A stretch of DNA of 64,000 bases from CAVSMC01 sp963728935 (GTDB taxonomy: Bacteria > Pseudomonadota > Gammaproteobacteria > Burkholderiales > Casimicrobiaceae): positions 62,001-126,000 of the forward strand of contig CAVSMC010000005.1 of assembly GCA_963728935.1 (NCBI GenBank), given 5' to 3'. The notes below the pieces were generated by a model. The model saw nothing but the letters and a program-made list of their open reading frames with translations. It ran no database searches and was not told the origin of the DNA. Shown here piece by piece: positions 55,776 through 64,000 of this stretch (the stretch's first letter is position 1; each line of letters opens with the position of its first letter). Position numbers and translations under genes: made by a program.

Positions 55776-56759
55776 TCAATCAGGCTTCGCGCCAGAGTCG
55801 GCAACGACCTTCGACCACTTCGCGATCTCCGCGTCCACGAATGCGCCGAACTGTTGCGGCGTACCGCTGCCGGGCTCGGCACCGAGCGCGGCGAAGCGCT
55901 GCTTCACGTCGGGCAGGGTGAGAATGCGCGCGACCTCGCGGTTGAGCTTGTCGACAATTGCACGCGGCGTGCTGGCCGGCGCGAAAAGCCCGTACCACGG
56001 ATCGACGTCGTAACCTGGCAACGCACTCTCGGCGACGGTCGGCAAGTCGGGTGCAATCGACGAGCGCCGCGCGCTCGTGACGGCGAGCGCCTTCATCTTG
56101 CCGGCCTTCACGTGCGGCAGTCCCGACAGAATGCTGGTGAACATCACCGCCACCTGGCCGCCGATCAGATCGCTCTCGGCCGGCGTCGCGCCCTTGTACG
56201 GCACGTGCACGAGGTCGACGTTGGCCATGCTCTTGAACAGTTCGCCTGCGAGATGCGTCGAGTTCCCGCTGCCCGCCGACGCGAAGAAGAGCTGCCCCGG
56301 CTTCGCTTTCGCGAGCGCAATCAGCTCGCGCATCGAATTGACGGGCACCGACGGATGCACGACAACGAGCAGCGGCGCCGAGGCGACGAGCGCGACCGGC
56401 GCGAAATCCTTCACCGGATCGTACGGCAGCGTCTTGTACAGCGCGCGGTTGATCGCATGCGTGCTGATGGCGCCCATCACGAGCGTATAGCCGTCCGGTG
56501 GAGCCTTGGCGACGAGCTCGGTGCCGATGATGCCGGCCGCGCCCGGCCGATTGTCGACGACGACCGACTGACCCCATGCTTCCGATAGTTTTTGCGCGAC
56601 GGTACGCGCGAGAATGTCGGCGCCTCCACCCGCCGACTGCGGTACGACGATCTTGATCGGCCGCGTCGGATAATCCTGCGCGATCGCGCCGCCGACGGCG
56701 GTGAGGCCAACGGCGAACGCGATTCCTGCAAGCGCCGAGTGAAGATGCCTGTGCCTCAC
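55776..56759 (-). CDS. Tripartite tricarboxylate transporter binding protein (Bug/TctC family)
   Basis: The 327-residue protein has a signal peptide (LAGIAFAVGLTAVGGAIAQ), then YPTRPIKIVVPQSAGGGADI and VVDNRPGAAGIIGTELVAKA, the Bug-family start. GSGNSTHLAGELF, VPYKGATPAESDLIGGQV and LPTVAESALPGYD are also usual. No TctA or TctB gene is next to it, as is common for orphan Bug proteins. It overlaps the DctP gene by four bases. Confidence 0.92.
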   Translation of the reverse strand: MRHRHLHSALAGIAFAVGLTAVGGAIAQDYPTRPIKIVVPQSAGGGADILARTVAQKLSEAWGQSVVVDNRPGAAGIIGTELVAKAPPDGYTLVMGAISTHAINRALYKTLPYDPVKDFAPVALVASAPLLVVVHPSVPVNSMRELIALAKAKPGQLFFASAGSGNSTHLAGELFKSMANVDLVHVPYKGATPAESDLIGGQVAVMFTSILSGLPHVKAGKMKALAVTSARRSSIAPDLPTVAESALPGYDVDPWYGLFAPASTPRAIVDKLNREVARILTLPDVKQRFAALGAEPGSGTPQQFGAFVDAEIAKWSKVVADSGAKPD

Positions 56760-57769
56760 TTCATCTCCTCGCCCATCGCCTTGATACGGTCGACCAGCGC
56801 CTTGCCGCCGACCTTGTCATAGAACTGCGCATACGTGCTTTCGGCCACCTTTCGGAACGGGGCGAGATCCGGATGGGTGATCACCTTGCCGCGCTTCACC
56901 CATTCCGCTTCGATGCCCTTGTTGTACGCCTCGTCGGCACTGCGCTCGAGCGGCCGCGCTTCGCGCTCCGCCGTGACGATCGCCTGTTGCACGTCCTTCG
57001 GAAGTCCCTCAAACCACTTTTCGGACACGACGAACGGGAAGAAGAGCACTACGTGATCGGTGACCGCGCCATACTTCAGCACCTCGATGTGCTTGAACTC
57101 GAGCTGCGACGCGAGGCTGCCGTCGATGCCGTCGATCGTGCCCTGGTTCAACGCCGTGTACACCTCGGTGATCGACATCGGCACCGGCACCGCGCCCATC
57201 GCCTTGTACAGCGCGATGAACGGCGGCGACTCCATCGTGCGGATCTTGAGTCCCTTGTAATCGTCAGGCGAATTGATCGCGCGCGTGCGGTTCGACGTGT
57301 TGCGCGTGCCGATCACCCACCAGCCGAGAATGCGATAGCCCTTCGCAATCGCCTTCTTGTTGAAATCGTCGCCGATATCGCCGTCGACGACCTTGAACGC
57401 ATGCTGTTCGCTCTTGAAAAGGAACGGCAGGTTGAACAGATCCGCTTCGGGCACGAACGCGGACAGCGGCCCGGTCGACACGATCGTGCCTTCGAGCGTT
57501 CCGAGCTGGGTCGCTTCGTAGAGCTGGCGTTCGCCCTTGCCGAGCGTTCCCTTGTAGACAGTGACCTCGACGCGTCCCTTCGTGAGTTCCTCGACGCGCT
57601 TTTTGAACGCGTCGGTCCCGATGTACAGCGGCGAGCTTGCCTCGACTACCGATGCGACGCGCATCTGAATCTTGTCCTGCGCGAGCGCGCCCTGCGATGT
57701 GAATGCGAGCGCAGCCGCGCTCAGTGTTGCGGCGAGCAAGCGGCGACGCGATGCTTGATCAAACTTCAT
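56756..57769 (-). CDS. TRAP transporter substrate-binding protein (DctP family)
   Basis: The protein is 337 residues from ATG 57769 behind AGGAGG; the longer ORF crosses the preceding gene. The signal peptide is twin-arginine-like (RRRLLAATLSAAALAFTSQGALAQ). GLKIRTMESPPFIALYKAMGA with the conserved arginine, and EVYTALNQGTIDGIDG, identify the DctP family. Its permease genes lie upstream at 58.9-60.6 kb, separated by the glutamate-cyclase-like gene. Confidence 0.92.
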   Translation of the reverse strand: MKFDQASRRRLLAATLSAAALAFTSQGALAQDKIQMRVASVVEASSPLYIGTDAFKKRVEELTKGRVEVTVYKGTLGKGERQLYEATQLGTLEGTIVSTGPLSAFVPEADLFNLPFLFKSEQHAFKVVDGDIGDDFNKKAIAKGYRILGWWVIGTRNTSNRTRAINSPDDYKGLKIRTMESPPFIALYKAMGAVPVPMSITEVYTALNQGTIDGIDGSLASQLEFKHIEVLKYGAVTDHVVLFFPFVVSEKWFEGLPKDVQQAIVTAEREARPLERSADEAYNKGIEAEWVKRGKVITHPDLAPFRKVAESTYAQFYDKVGGKALVDRIKAMGEEMK

Positions 57770-58881
57770 GCAGTCCTCCTGGGATTGACCGTCGATGCGC
57801 GCGGAGCAACCCGGCGGATCAGCGGGGTTGAAAACGGGGATGGATCGCGCGCCGATTGCGCGCGGAAGATCTCGCGCAGCAAATTCACGACCGCGATGTG
57901 CTGCGCAACCGGGACGCCGTCGCACACGGCGATCGTGCGACCCGACATGCCGTCGACGGCGCCTTCGCGCACCGCACAGTCGAACAGCGACTGCTCGACC
58001 TCGGCGGTGTGCATGAGGTCGACGTCGTCGAGTAGCGCCGCGAGGCAAGCCGCGACGCCGTACGCGCCCCAGTTCGAGATGACGGCGGCGACCGCGAGAT
58101 CGGACGGTGTCTCGTCGGCGACGCCGCCGTGGCAGGGACAGCCGCATTCGGTGCCGAAGGGAAGCAGCGCGCGCGCAGTGGCAGCGAGCGGAGCGAGGCC
58201 CAACTCGTTGCCGCGATCGCCGATGCCGATCGCGAGCACGCCGCGCTGGCGCGCTTCGTGAAACAGACAATGCGCCTTGCTCACCGTGGCCGTGACGTCG
58301 GTGCCGCCAACCATGTGGTAGACGCCGCGTGCGTTGGCGCCCGCCTTCTCGATCGCGACGAGCGCGCGCACGTCGAAGCGGTCGAAACAGCGCCGCGCTT
58401 CGTCGGCGGCGCTCGCTTCGTCGCGCGCGACCGGCAGCACGCATGCAACCGGACGATGACGGCCGTCCTCGCGTGCGAATGCGTCGGCGTCGACCACCTG
58501 CAATCCGATCGTGCGCAGCAGCGCCGCGTTGAGCGCGACGAGCTCCGGCTCGGATGCGACGAGCACGCGCGACCTGAGGCCGAGCGCGAGCGCACGCGCG
58601 AGCACCGCAGCGCCGATCGGGCCGTCGCTTTCGCCGTACGGGTAATGGCCCGGCAGGATGAAGCCGGTGGTGATCAGCGCGGTGCCGCCGTCGGCGAGCC
58701 GCTCTCGCAACAGGGCCGCAGCCTGCAGGCACAACGGCACGTCGCTTTGCGCGGCGCGCGCGCCGCGATAGAGCGGACCGATTACGCCGTAGCACATCAC
58801 GTCGAGCGTGACGAGCTGGTCGACGTTTTCGCCGATTTGCCGGATGAACGGATCGAACTCGAACGTAGGCATGGCCTTCAT
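57766..58881 (-). CDS. D-glutamate cyclase-like (DUF4392) protein
   Basis: The 371-residue protein (MKAMPTFEFDPFIRQIGEN) has GTALITTGFILPGHYPYGES, DGPIGAAVLARAL, VAIEKAGANARGVYHMVGG, GIGDRGNELGL and ECGCPCHGGVADE. These match the DUF4392 glutamate-cyclase C-terminal family. It overlaps both neighbours by four bases and sits between the DctM and DctP genes, so it should act on the imported compound, perhaps forming or opening a lactam. No signal peptide is seen. Confidence 0.75.
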   Translation of the reverse strand: MKAMPTFEFDPFIRQIGENVDQLVTLDVMCYGVIGPLYRGARAAQSDVPLCLQAAALLRERLADGGTALITTGFILPGHYPYGESDGPIGAAVLARALALGLRSRVLVASEPELVALNAALLRTIGLQVVDADAFAREDGRHRPVACVLPVARDEASAADEARRCFDRFDVRALVAIEKAGANARGVYHMVGGTDVTATVSKAHCLFHEARQRGVLAIGIGDRGNELGLAPLAATARALLPFGTECGCPCHGGVADETPSDLAVAAVISNWGAYGVAACLAALLDDVDLMHTAEVEQSLFDCAVREGAVDGMSGRTIAVCDGVPVAQHIAVVNLLREIFRAQSARDPSPFSTPLIRRVAPRASTVNPRRTA

Positions 58882-60155
58882 CCCATCAACAGTCGCGGCA
58901 GCGCGAGCACGAGCGCCGGATACGCGGTGACGACCACGAGCAGGAACCCCAACGCGGCGAGGAACGGCCAGCACGCGCGCGTGTAGTCCTCGATGCTGAC
59001 CTTGCCGATTGCGCACGTCACGTACATCGCAAGCCCCACTGGCGGCGTAAGCAATCCTATCGCGAGGTTGAGCGCCATCACGACACCGAAGTGCACGGGG
59101 TCGATGCCGAACTTGGGCAGAATCGGCACCAGAATCGGCGTCATCAGCACGAGAATCGCGGTGACTTCCATGACGCAGCCGAGCACGAGCAACAACACGT
59201 TCACGAGCAGCAGGAACACCAGCGCGTGGGTCGAAATCGCCTGGAAGAACGCGCCCACCGCGTCGGCGGCCTGCAGCAGCGCGAGCAGGTATTGCGCGAT
59301 GCCCGCGGTCGCGATCATCAGCATCGTCGCGCCGAGCACGATAATCGATTCGCGGCTCGCCTTCATCAGCCGTTCGCGGTTCAACGTGCGATACACGAAG
59401 ATGCCGATAACGAGCACGTAGGCGACCGCGATTGCGCCGGCTTCGGACGGCGTGAAGACGCCGCCGACGATGCCGCCGATGATGATCGCCGGAAGCAGCA
59501 GGTCGAGGAATCCGGCGCGAAGCGCGCGCAGCTGCACTTTCACTGGCGCGCGCGGCCGCGGTGCTCCGTAGCCGTGGCGCCTCGCGACGACATAGCTCGT
59601 CGCCATCAGGAACACCGCCATCAGCACTCCGGGAACCGCGCCTGCGAGGAACAGCTTGCCGATCGACACGTTGCCCATCGCGCCGTAGATAATCAACAGG
59701 ATACTGGGCGGAACGATCGGCCCGATCGCGCCCGCGCACGCCGACAGCGCAACGGCGAACGCGGTGTCGTATTTCTCCTGCTTCATCGCCGGGATCATCA
59801 CCGAGCCGAGCGCCGCCGCGTCGGCAGTACCCGACCCGGATATGCCCGCGAGGACCATACCGGCGATGATGAGCGCGTGCGCGAGCCCGGCGCGGATGTG
59901 CCCAATCACGGCGCGCGACAGCTCGACCAGCCGATCGGTCACACCCGCTTCGCCCATTAATGCTCCCGCGAAGATGAAGAGCGGCACGGCGATCAGCGGG
60001 AACGAGTTGAGGCTGTCGGTCAGCTGTTGCGCCACGATATTGAGGCCGATGCCCGGCGCACCGACGATGTAGACGAGTCCGGATATCAGCATCGCGAACG
60101 CGACCGGAAATCCGAGCACCATCAGCACGAGGAAGACACCGAGCAAGAGCAGCAT
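58878..60155 (-). CDS. TRAP transporter large permease (DctM family)
   Basis: The 425-residue protein has about twelve hydrophobic segments, starting LLLLGVFLVLMVLGFPVAFAM. The DctM motif region GSGTADAAALGSVMIPAM and the late ALNLAIGLLTPPVGLAMYVTC are family hallmarks. It abuts the small permease gene. Confidence 0.94.
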   Translation of the reverse strand: MLLLLGVFLVLMVLGFPVAFAMLISGLVYIVGAPGIGLNIVAQQLTDSLNSFPLIAVPLFIFAGALMGEAGVTDRLVELSRAVIGHIRAGLAHALIIAGMVLAGISGSGTADAAALGSVMIPAMKQEKYDTAFAVALSACAGAIGPIVPPSILLIIYGAMGNVSIGKLFLAGAVPGVLMAVFLMATSYVVARRHGYGAPRPRAPVKVQLRALRAGFLDLLLPAIIIGGIVGGVFTPSEAGAIAVAYVLVIGIFVYRTLNRERLMKASRESIIVLGATMLMIATAGIAQYLLALLQAADAVGAFFQAISTHALVFLLLVNVLLLVLGCVMEVTAILVLMTPILVPILPKFGIDPVHFGVVMALNLAIGLLTPPVGLAMYVTCAIGKVSIEDYTRACWPFLAALGFLLVVVTAYPALVLALPRLLMG

Positions 60156-60156
60156 G

Positions 60157-60603
60157 CTAGGGCTCCCTCCGTTCGATGGGGATGCGACCGCGCAGCCGCG
60201 CGATCAGATCGCGCACGAGATAGCCGATCATCAGCGCAGCAGACACCGGCGCGGCCGCGTAGACCCAGGTCATCGCGATGCCGAGCGCGGGCGAGGTTTG
60301 CACGCGAAAGATCCATGCGAACTGGATGCCATAGCCGACGACGACGGCGAGCGCCGCGATGCTGACGACGTCGACGACGATGGCGCCGGCCGTTCCAAAT
60401 TTACGGAGTACCAAGGTGAGCTGGAAATGCTGCGAGCGCTTGGCCGCGACGGCGGCGGCCAACAGCGAGCCCCAGACGAGCAGAAAGCGCGCGAGCTCCT
60501 CCGGCCACGGCAAGCCAAGCCCCAGCACGAACCGATCGATCACGCCGATGAGGATCGACACGAACATGACGAACACCGTGGCGATCGTGACCATCTCGAG
60601 CAT
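60157..60603 (-). CDS. TRAP transporter small permease (DctQ family)
   Basis: The 148-residue protein has four hydrophobic segments. LGLPWPEELARFLLVWGSLLAAA is typical of DctQ, as is the RSQHFQL loop. It starts 12 bp after the enoyl-CoA hydratase stop and is followed by the large permease two bases later. Confidence 0.9.
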   Translation of the reverse strand: MLEMVTIATVFVMFVSILIGVIDRFVLGLGLPWPEELARFLLVWGSLLAAAVAAKRSQHFQLTLVLRKFGTAGAIVVDVVSIAALAVVVGYGIQFAWIFRVQTSPALGIAMTWVYAAAPVSAALMIGYLVRDLIARLRGRIPIERREP

Positions 60604-60615
60604 GGCGACCCGCGC

Positions 60616-61395
60616 TTACGCGCCTTGCCCTTTTTTCTTCGCGTAGCTGCCCGCCTGCTGCGCGTACATCGGGTCGTCGTGGCACGCCTGCGATGCAAGC
60701 GTGTGATAGATGCCGATCATGCCGTCTGCGGCAGGCGGCGCGGGATCGAGCGCGACCTTCGCGAGCGCGAGCGAAAGCGGCGTGCGGTTTGCAAGCTCGC
60801 GTGCGAACGCCATCGCTTCGGGGAGCAGGCGGTCGAGCGGATGCACGTGATTGGCAAGTCCTCTGCGATACGCTTCATCGGCGCCGATCCTCTTGCCGGT
60901 CATCGCCCATTCCTTCGCGATGCCGAGCCCGACGATCTGCGGCAGGCGCTGCAATCCACCGGAACCCGGAATCGTGCCGAGTAGGATTTCCGGCAGCGAG
61001 AACTGCACGTTGTCCGCGACGATCCGGATGTCGCATGCGAGCGCCAGCTCGAAGCCGCCGCCCGCCACGTGGCCGTGAAGCGCCGCGATGACCGGCTTGC
61101 TGCACGTCGCGACGCGATTCTTGGTGGAGAAGTCGAGCTTCAGATAACGGCGCGCGGCCGCCCCCTGGAACTGGCCGACCTCGCGCAGATCGGAGCCCGA
61201 GCAGAATGCGCGGCCGGCGCCCGTGAGCACGACGACGCTCACGGCGTCGTCGAGCTCGGCGCGCTCGATCGCCGCCTGCACCTCGCGATGCGTCGCCGAG
61301 TTGCACGCGTTCAGCACTTCGGGGCGATTGAGCGTGACCAGCGCGACGCGATCGTCGACCGCGTACGTCAGGTATTGAAAGGCCGCGTCGTTCAT
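60616..61395 (-). CDS. Enoyl-CoA hydratase/isomerase family protein
   Basis: The 259-residue protein starts MNDAAFQYLTYAVDDRV at ATG 61395. It has RAFCSGSDLREVG, HGHVAGGGFELALACD (oxyanion hole) and SLPEILLGTIPGSGGLQRLP. The crotonase fold is complete, with an SKPVIAALHG strand. It hydrates a 2-enoyl-CoA or does a related step. Its start overlaps the MaoC stop by four bases. Confidence 0.9.
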   Translation of the reverse strand: MNDAAFQYLTYAVDDRVALVTLNRPEVLNACNSATHREVQAAIERAELDDAVSVVVLTGAGRAFCSGSDLREVGQFQGAAARRYLKLDFSTKNRVATCSKPVIAALHGHVAGGGFELALACDIRIVADNVQFSLPEILLGTIPGSGGLQRLPQIVGLGIAKEWAMTGKRIGADEAYRRGLANHVHPLDRLLPEAMAFARELANRTPLSLALAKVALDPAPPAADGMIGIYHTLASQACHDDPMYAQQAGSYAKKKGQGA

Positions 61396-61868
61396 TGCGG
61401 GCGCTTTCGGATCATGGTGATGTGCTCGCCGTCCTGCACAACTTCGCCGCGCTGGTTCACGAGCTCGACGAATTCGATGATGATGCCCATGCCGGGATTG
61501 CTGCGGCTTTCGCGCTTGTCGGTCGCGCGCCAGCGTACGCGCACGGTGTCGCCGATCTTGATCGGCCGCTTGAACTTCCACTTGTCCCAGCCGAGCGATG
61601 CAACGCCGGTGCCTTGTGTGTAGCACGTCCGCCAGGCGAGCCCCTGCGCCACCGCGAGGCCGAACAGGCCGTGCGCGATGCGCGTGCCGAACTCGGTCTT
61701 CTTGCAGAACTCCTCGTCGGTGTGCACCTGGCTGTAATCGCCGGTCAGTCCTGCGAAGCCCATCAGGTCGCTTTCGGTGATCGTGCGTCCCGGCGATAGG
61801 CGCTCCTCGCCGATCTTGAAGTCCTCGTACCAGAGTCCGAGCACTACGCTTTCAGGCTTTGCTGACAT
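61392..61868 (-). CDS. MaoC-like (R)-hydratase
   Basis: The 158-residue protein starts MSAKPESVVLGLWYED at ATG 61868, one base over the previous stop. It has FAGLTGDYSQVHTDEEF with the catalytic Asp-His pair and FGTRIAHGLFGLAVA, the hot-dog fold hallmarks. It probably hydrates an enoyl-CoA from the CoA transferase step. A longer ORF overlaps the CoA transferase gene and is rejected. Confidence 0.9.
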   Translation of the reverse strand: MSAKPESVVLGLWYEDFKIGEERLSPGRTITESDLMGFAGLTGDYSQVHTDEEFCKKTEFGTRIAHGLFGLAVAQGLAWRTCYTQGTGVASLGWDKWKFKRPIKIGDTVRVRWRATDKRESRSNPGMGIIIEFVELVNQRGEVVQDGEHITMIRKRPQ

Positions 61869-63466
61869 CACGTCGATCCTCGATTGAATGCGGCCGCGAG
61901 CCCCAAGGGCGCGTCGGCCAGGATGCGCGCGTCCATCGCGCGCATCGACTCGGAAATGCGAAGCGGAAATCCGACCAGCGGCCGGACGTCGCGCTCGATC
62001 TCGATTCCAGGCGCGACCTCGGCGAGCTCGGGCCCGTGCTCGCCGAGCCGAAACACGGCGCGCTCGGTGACGTAGAGCACGCTTTGGCCTTGCGCGAAGG
62101 CGCGCTTCGCGTTCAACGTGATCTGCTCGACCTTCGGCACGAACTTGCGGATGCGCCCCTCTTGCGCAATGCGCATGCGGCCGTCGGCGACTTCGATCTT
62201 GAGACCGCCGGCGGCAAGCGTGCCGCAGATGACGATCCGTGGCGTGCGCTCGGTGATCGTGTTGAAGCCGCCCGGCCCGTTCCACTCGCGCGCGAACTTG
62301 CTCACGTTCACGTTGCCATCGGCGTCGATCTCGCCGACGCCGAGGAACGTAACGTCGAGGCCGCCACCTTCGTAGAAGTTGAACTGAAACGCGGAATCCA
62401 TGATCGCGTCGGCATTGAGCGCCGGCACGAACGATCCGCCAAGCGCGGTAGCCATCAGGCCGCCGAACACGCCGTGCTCGTTGGTGAACACGACGTCGTC
62501 GAGCACGCCTTCCTCGAGCGCGATGCGCGGCAGGTGCGTCGCGACCCCCGCACCGAGGTTGATGACGTCGCCCGGCCGCAATTCGAGCGCGGCGCGGCGC
62601 AGGATGGCACGCTCGGTCACGCCGGCAAAACGCGGCAGGCGATCGAGCGGCGCCTTCATCGCACCCGCGAGCGAGGGATTCCATCCGTGCAGCGGGTCGG
62701 CCATCTCGGCCGAGAGTTGCGTCTGCTTCGGGTGCACGACAATCGCGTCGACCAGCGGTCCCGGCACGCGGACGAGCCGCGGATCGAGGCTCCCGGCGCG
62801 CGCGACGCGCTTGACCTGCGCGATGACGATGCCGCCGGATGCCTTCGCGGCCGACGCGAGCTCGAGCATGCCGAGCGTGTTCGGCTCCTCCTCGAAGCTC
62901 AGGTAGCCGTTTTCGTCTGCGGTGGTGGCACGGATGATCGCGACGTCGATCGGGAACGTGCGGTAGAAGAGATACTCCTTGCCGTCGACCTGCTCGACGC
63001 GCACCGGCGGATTCGTCGACTTCGCGTTCATGCAGCCGCCCTCGACGCGCGGATCGAGGAAGCTCCCGATGCCCACCGTCGTGAAGATGCCGGGCTTGCG
63101 CGCGCCGATCGCGCTAAGCAGTTGCACCATCGTGCCCATGCCGACCGTGTAGCCCTCGCACGCGTCGGCGCGAACGAGTTCGATCAGCTTCGGGTGCCGA
63201 TAGCTGCTGAACGAAGCGCCGATGATCGTCGCGATCATGCCTTCGTGCGCGAATGCGTTGAGGCCGCCCTTGCCGGCGCGGTCGCCCGGCAGCATCGGCG
63301 ACACGACGGTCAGATTGCGCGGGTGGCCTTGCGTGACGAAGCGCTCCTCGAGCGCGTCGAGCACGAGATCGGCTTCGAGCACCGGACCGGTGCCGCCGAC
63401 GACGACGGTCGCGCCGTCGACAATGCGCGCCACCGCGTCGGCGGCGCTTGCAATCTTGCTCGTCAT
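61868..63466 (-). CDS. Acyl-CoA:acetate/3-ketoacid CoA transferase (fused alpha-beta)
   Basis: The 532-residue protein holds both subunit halves of a class I CoA transferase. The first half has VVVGGTGPVLEAD and GSFLDPRVEGG; the second has INLGAGVATHLPRIALEEG and FTNEHGVFGG with the catalytic glutamate. It activates a carboxylic acid as its CoA ester, the entry step for the hydratases next to it. It overlaps both neighbours. Confidence 0.92.
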   Translation of the reverse strand: MTSKIASAADAVARIVDGATVVVGGTGPVLEADLVLDALEERFVTQGHPRNLTVVSPMLPGDRAGKGGLNAFAHEGMIATIIGASFSSYRHPKLIELVRADACEGYTVGMGTMVQLLSAIGARKPGIFTTVGIGSFLDPRVEGGCMNAKSTNPPVRVEQVDGKEYLFYRTFPIDVAIIRATTADENGYLSFEEEPNTLGMLELASAAKASGGIVIAQVKRVARAGSLDPRLVRVPGPLVDAIVVHPKQTQLSAEMADPLHGWNPSLAGAMKAPLDRLPRFAGVTERAILRRAALELRPGDVINLGAGVATHLPRIALEEGVLDDVVFTNEHGVFGGLMATALGGSFVPALNADAIMDSAFQFNFYEGGGLDVTFLGVGEIDADGNVNVSKFAREWNGPGGFNTITERTPRIVICGTLAAGGLKIEVADGRMRIAQEGRIRKFVPKVEQITLNAKRAFAQGQSVLYVTERAVFRLGEHGPELAEVAPGIEIERDVRPLVGFPLRISESMRAMDARILADAPLGLAAAFNRGST

Positions 63467-64000
63467 GACTTCAGCATCGCGGCGAGGTCGGCGAGCCGGC
63501 GGGTGAAGATCGCCGTGGTCGACAGGCAGATCATGTTGAAGCCCTGCTTCACGAGCGCCGCGGCATCCGCTTCGGTGCGCGCGAAATTCGCGAGCGCCGG
63601 CTTGCCCGCCGCGCTCACCTCGCGCTTGATGCCGTCGATCGCGGCGATCACGTCGGCGTGACTGGGTTGCCCCGGATAGCCGAGCGAGGTCGCGAGATCG
63701 GCCGGACCGACGAACACCGCGTCCAGACGCGGCGTGCGCGCGATCGCGCTCACGTTCTCGAGCGCGGCACGATCCTCCACCTGCACGATCACGACGGTTT
63801 CGTCGCTCGCCTGCTTGATGTACTCGGCGGCCGACATCAGCCCGTGGCGGCCGGCGCGTGACGTCGTCGCGAGGCCGCGGATGCCGTGCGGCGGAAAATG
63901 CGCGGCGCGCACGATGGCCTCGGTGTCCGCCGCGGTGATGACGTGCGGCACGAGAATGCCGCAGGCGCCCGCGTCGAGCACGCGCAGGATCTGGTCGGGC
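63463..64000 (-). CDS. HpcH/HpaI-family aldolase (partial, cut by right edge)
   Basis: The frame is open to the window end (PDQILRVLDAGACGILVP), so the N-terminus is missing. The visible 179 residues have GIRGLATTSRAG, VVIVQVEDRAALENV with the metal glutamate, and DAVFVGPADLATSLGYPG. These are the HpaI/2,4-dihydroxyhept-2-ene-1,7-dioate aldolase hallmarks. It cleaves or forms a C-C bond next to a 2-keto acid with a divalent metal. Its stop overlaps the start of the CoA transferase. Confidence 0.9.
   Translation of the reverse strand, partial: PDQILRVLDAGACGILVPHVITAADTEAIVRAAHFPPHGIRGLATTSRAGRHGLMSAAEYIKQASDETVVIVQVEDRAALENVSAIARTPRLDAVFVGPADLATSLGYPGQPSHADVIAAIDGIKREVSAAGKPALANFARTEADAAALVKQGFNMICLSTTAIFTRRLADLAAMLKS

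Noticed and set aside
57766..59739. 657-codon minus-strand ORF
   Set aside because: Only its C-terminal 371 codons are real (DUF4392). The upstream part is an Arg-rich shadow of the DctM gene.
1..64000. CRISPR array or intact RNA gene
   Set aside because: I saw no regularly spaced direct repeats with spacers and no complete tRNA or rRNA; the only RNA-like feature is the tRNA-Arg fragment at 19168.

Overview
The window is GC-rich DNA from a proteobacterium, most likely a betaproteobacterium of the Burkholderiales type. The pointers are a Bug/TctC-type tricarboxylate binding protein, several TRAP and ABC uptake systems, IS91, IS481 and IS5 elements, and a PHA-depolymerase-like esterase. No rRNA or intact tRNA is present, so the assignment is an inference from gene content.

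Layout. 1-16 kb: a large surface-type protein cut by the left edge (BNR/sortilin-like repeats around a seven-repeat lectin-like propeller), then an Rad50-like/Mre11-like/RDF-like recombination module, MsrB, a DUF72 protein, a PHA-depolymerase-like esterase, and a plus-strand operon of amidohydrolase, S41 peptidase, a small unknown and a uracil-DNA-glycosylase-like protein. Many genes here are broken by single-base frame changes. 16-23 kb: a mobile patchwork of an IS91-type element with its recombinase, a solo IS5-type end, a tRNA-Arg(ACG) 3' remnant that looks like an attachment site, an IS481 element, two integrase remnants, an XRE regulator with a palindromic operator, and a small heat-shock protein. 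23-37 kb: a two-domain SagB-like nitroreductase, a truncated epimerase, a YCII protein, a CUT2-type ABC operon (amidohydrolase, binding protein, permease, ATPase, UroD-like protein), and a second ABC operon lacking its ATPase (binding protein, two permeases, a large unknown protein) with a divergent LysR gene.

38-48 kb holds the two most interesting systems. At 38.2-41.2 kb a 62-residue Cys-Cys peptide gene is followed by two paralogous radical SAM/SPASM enzymes, which looks like an undescribed RiPP pathway; an IS5-family element sits 86 bp upstream. At 43.9-47.8 kb a plus-strand operon encodes a ubiquitin-like protein ending in RRGG-SS, an E2-like protein, a JAMM peptidase and an E1-like enzyme, with overlapping reading frames. 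It is divergent from an operon of a sigma-like factor, a helical protein and an ImmA/IrrE metallopeptidase. This resembles bacterial ubiquitin-like conjugation loci of the defence type, with an added regulatory arm.

48-64 kb is metabolic: a succinate-semialdehyde-type dehydrogenase, then one long minus-strand operon, mostly with start/stop overlaps. It carries an HpcH/HpaI aldolase (cut by the right edge), CoA transferase, MaoC and enoyl-CoA hydratases, a TRAP transporter with a glutamate-cyclase-like protein inside it, a TctC binding protein, a GH88-like hydrolase, three short-chain dehydrogenases, a 3-hydroxyacyl-CoA dehydrogenase and a beta-keto acid cleavage enzyme. Together they suggest uptake of a carboxylate or uronate-type compound and its breakdown through CoA thioesters.
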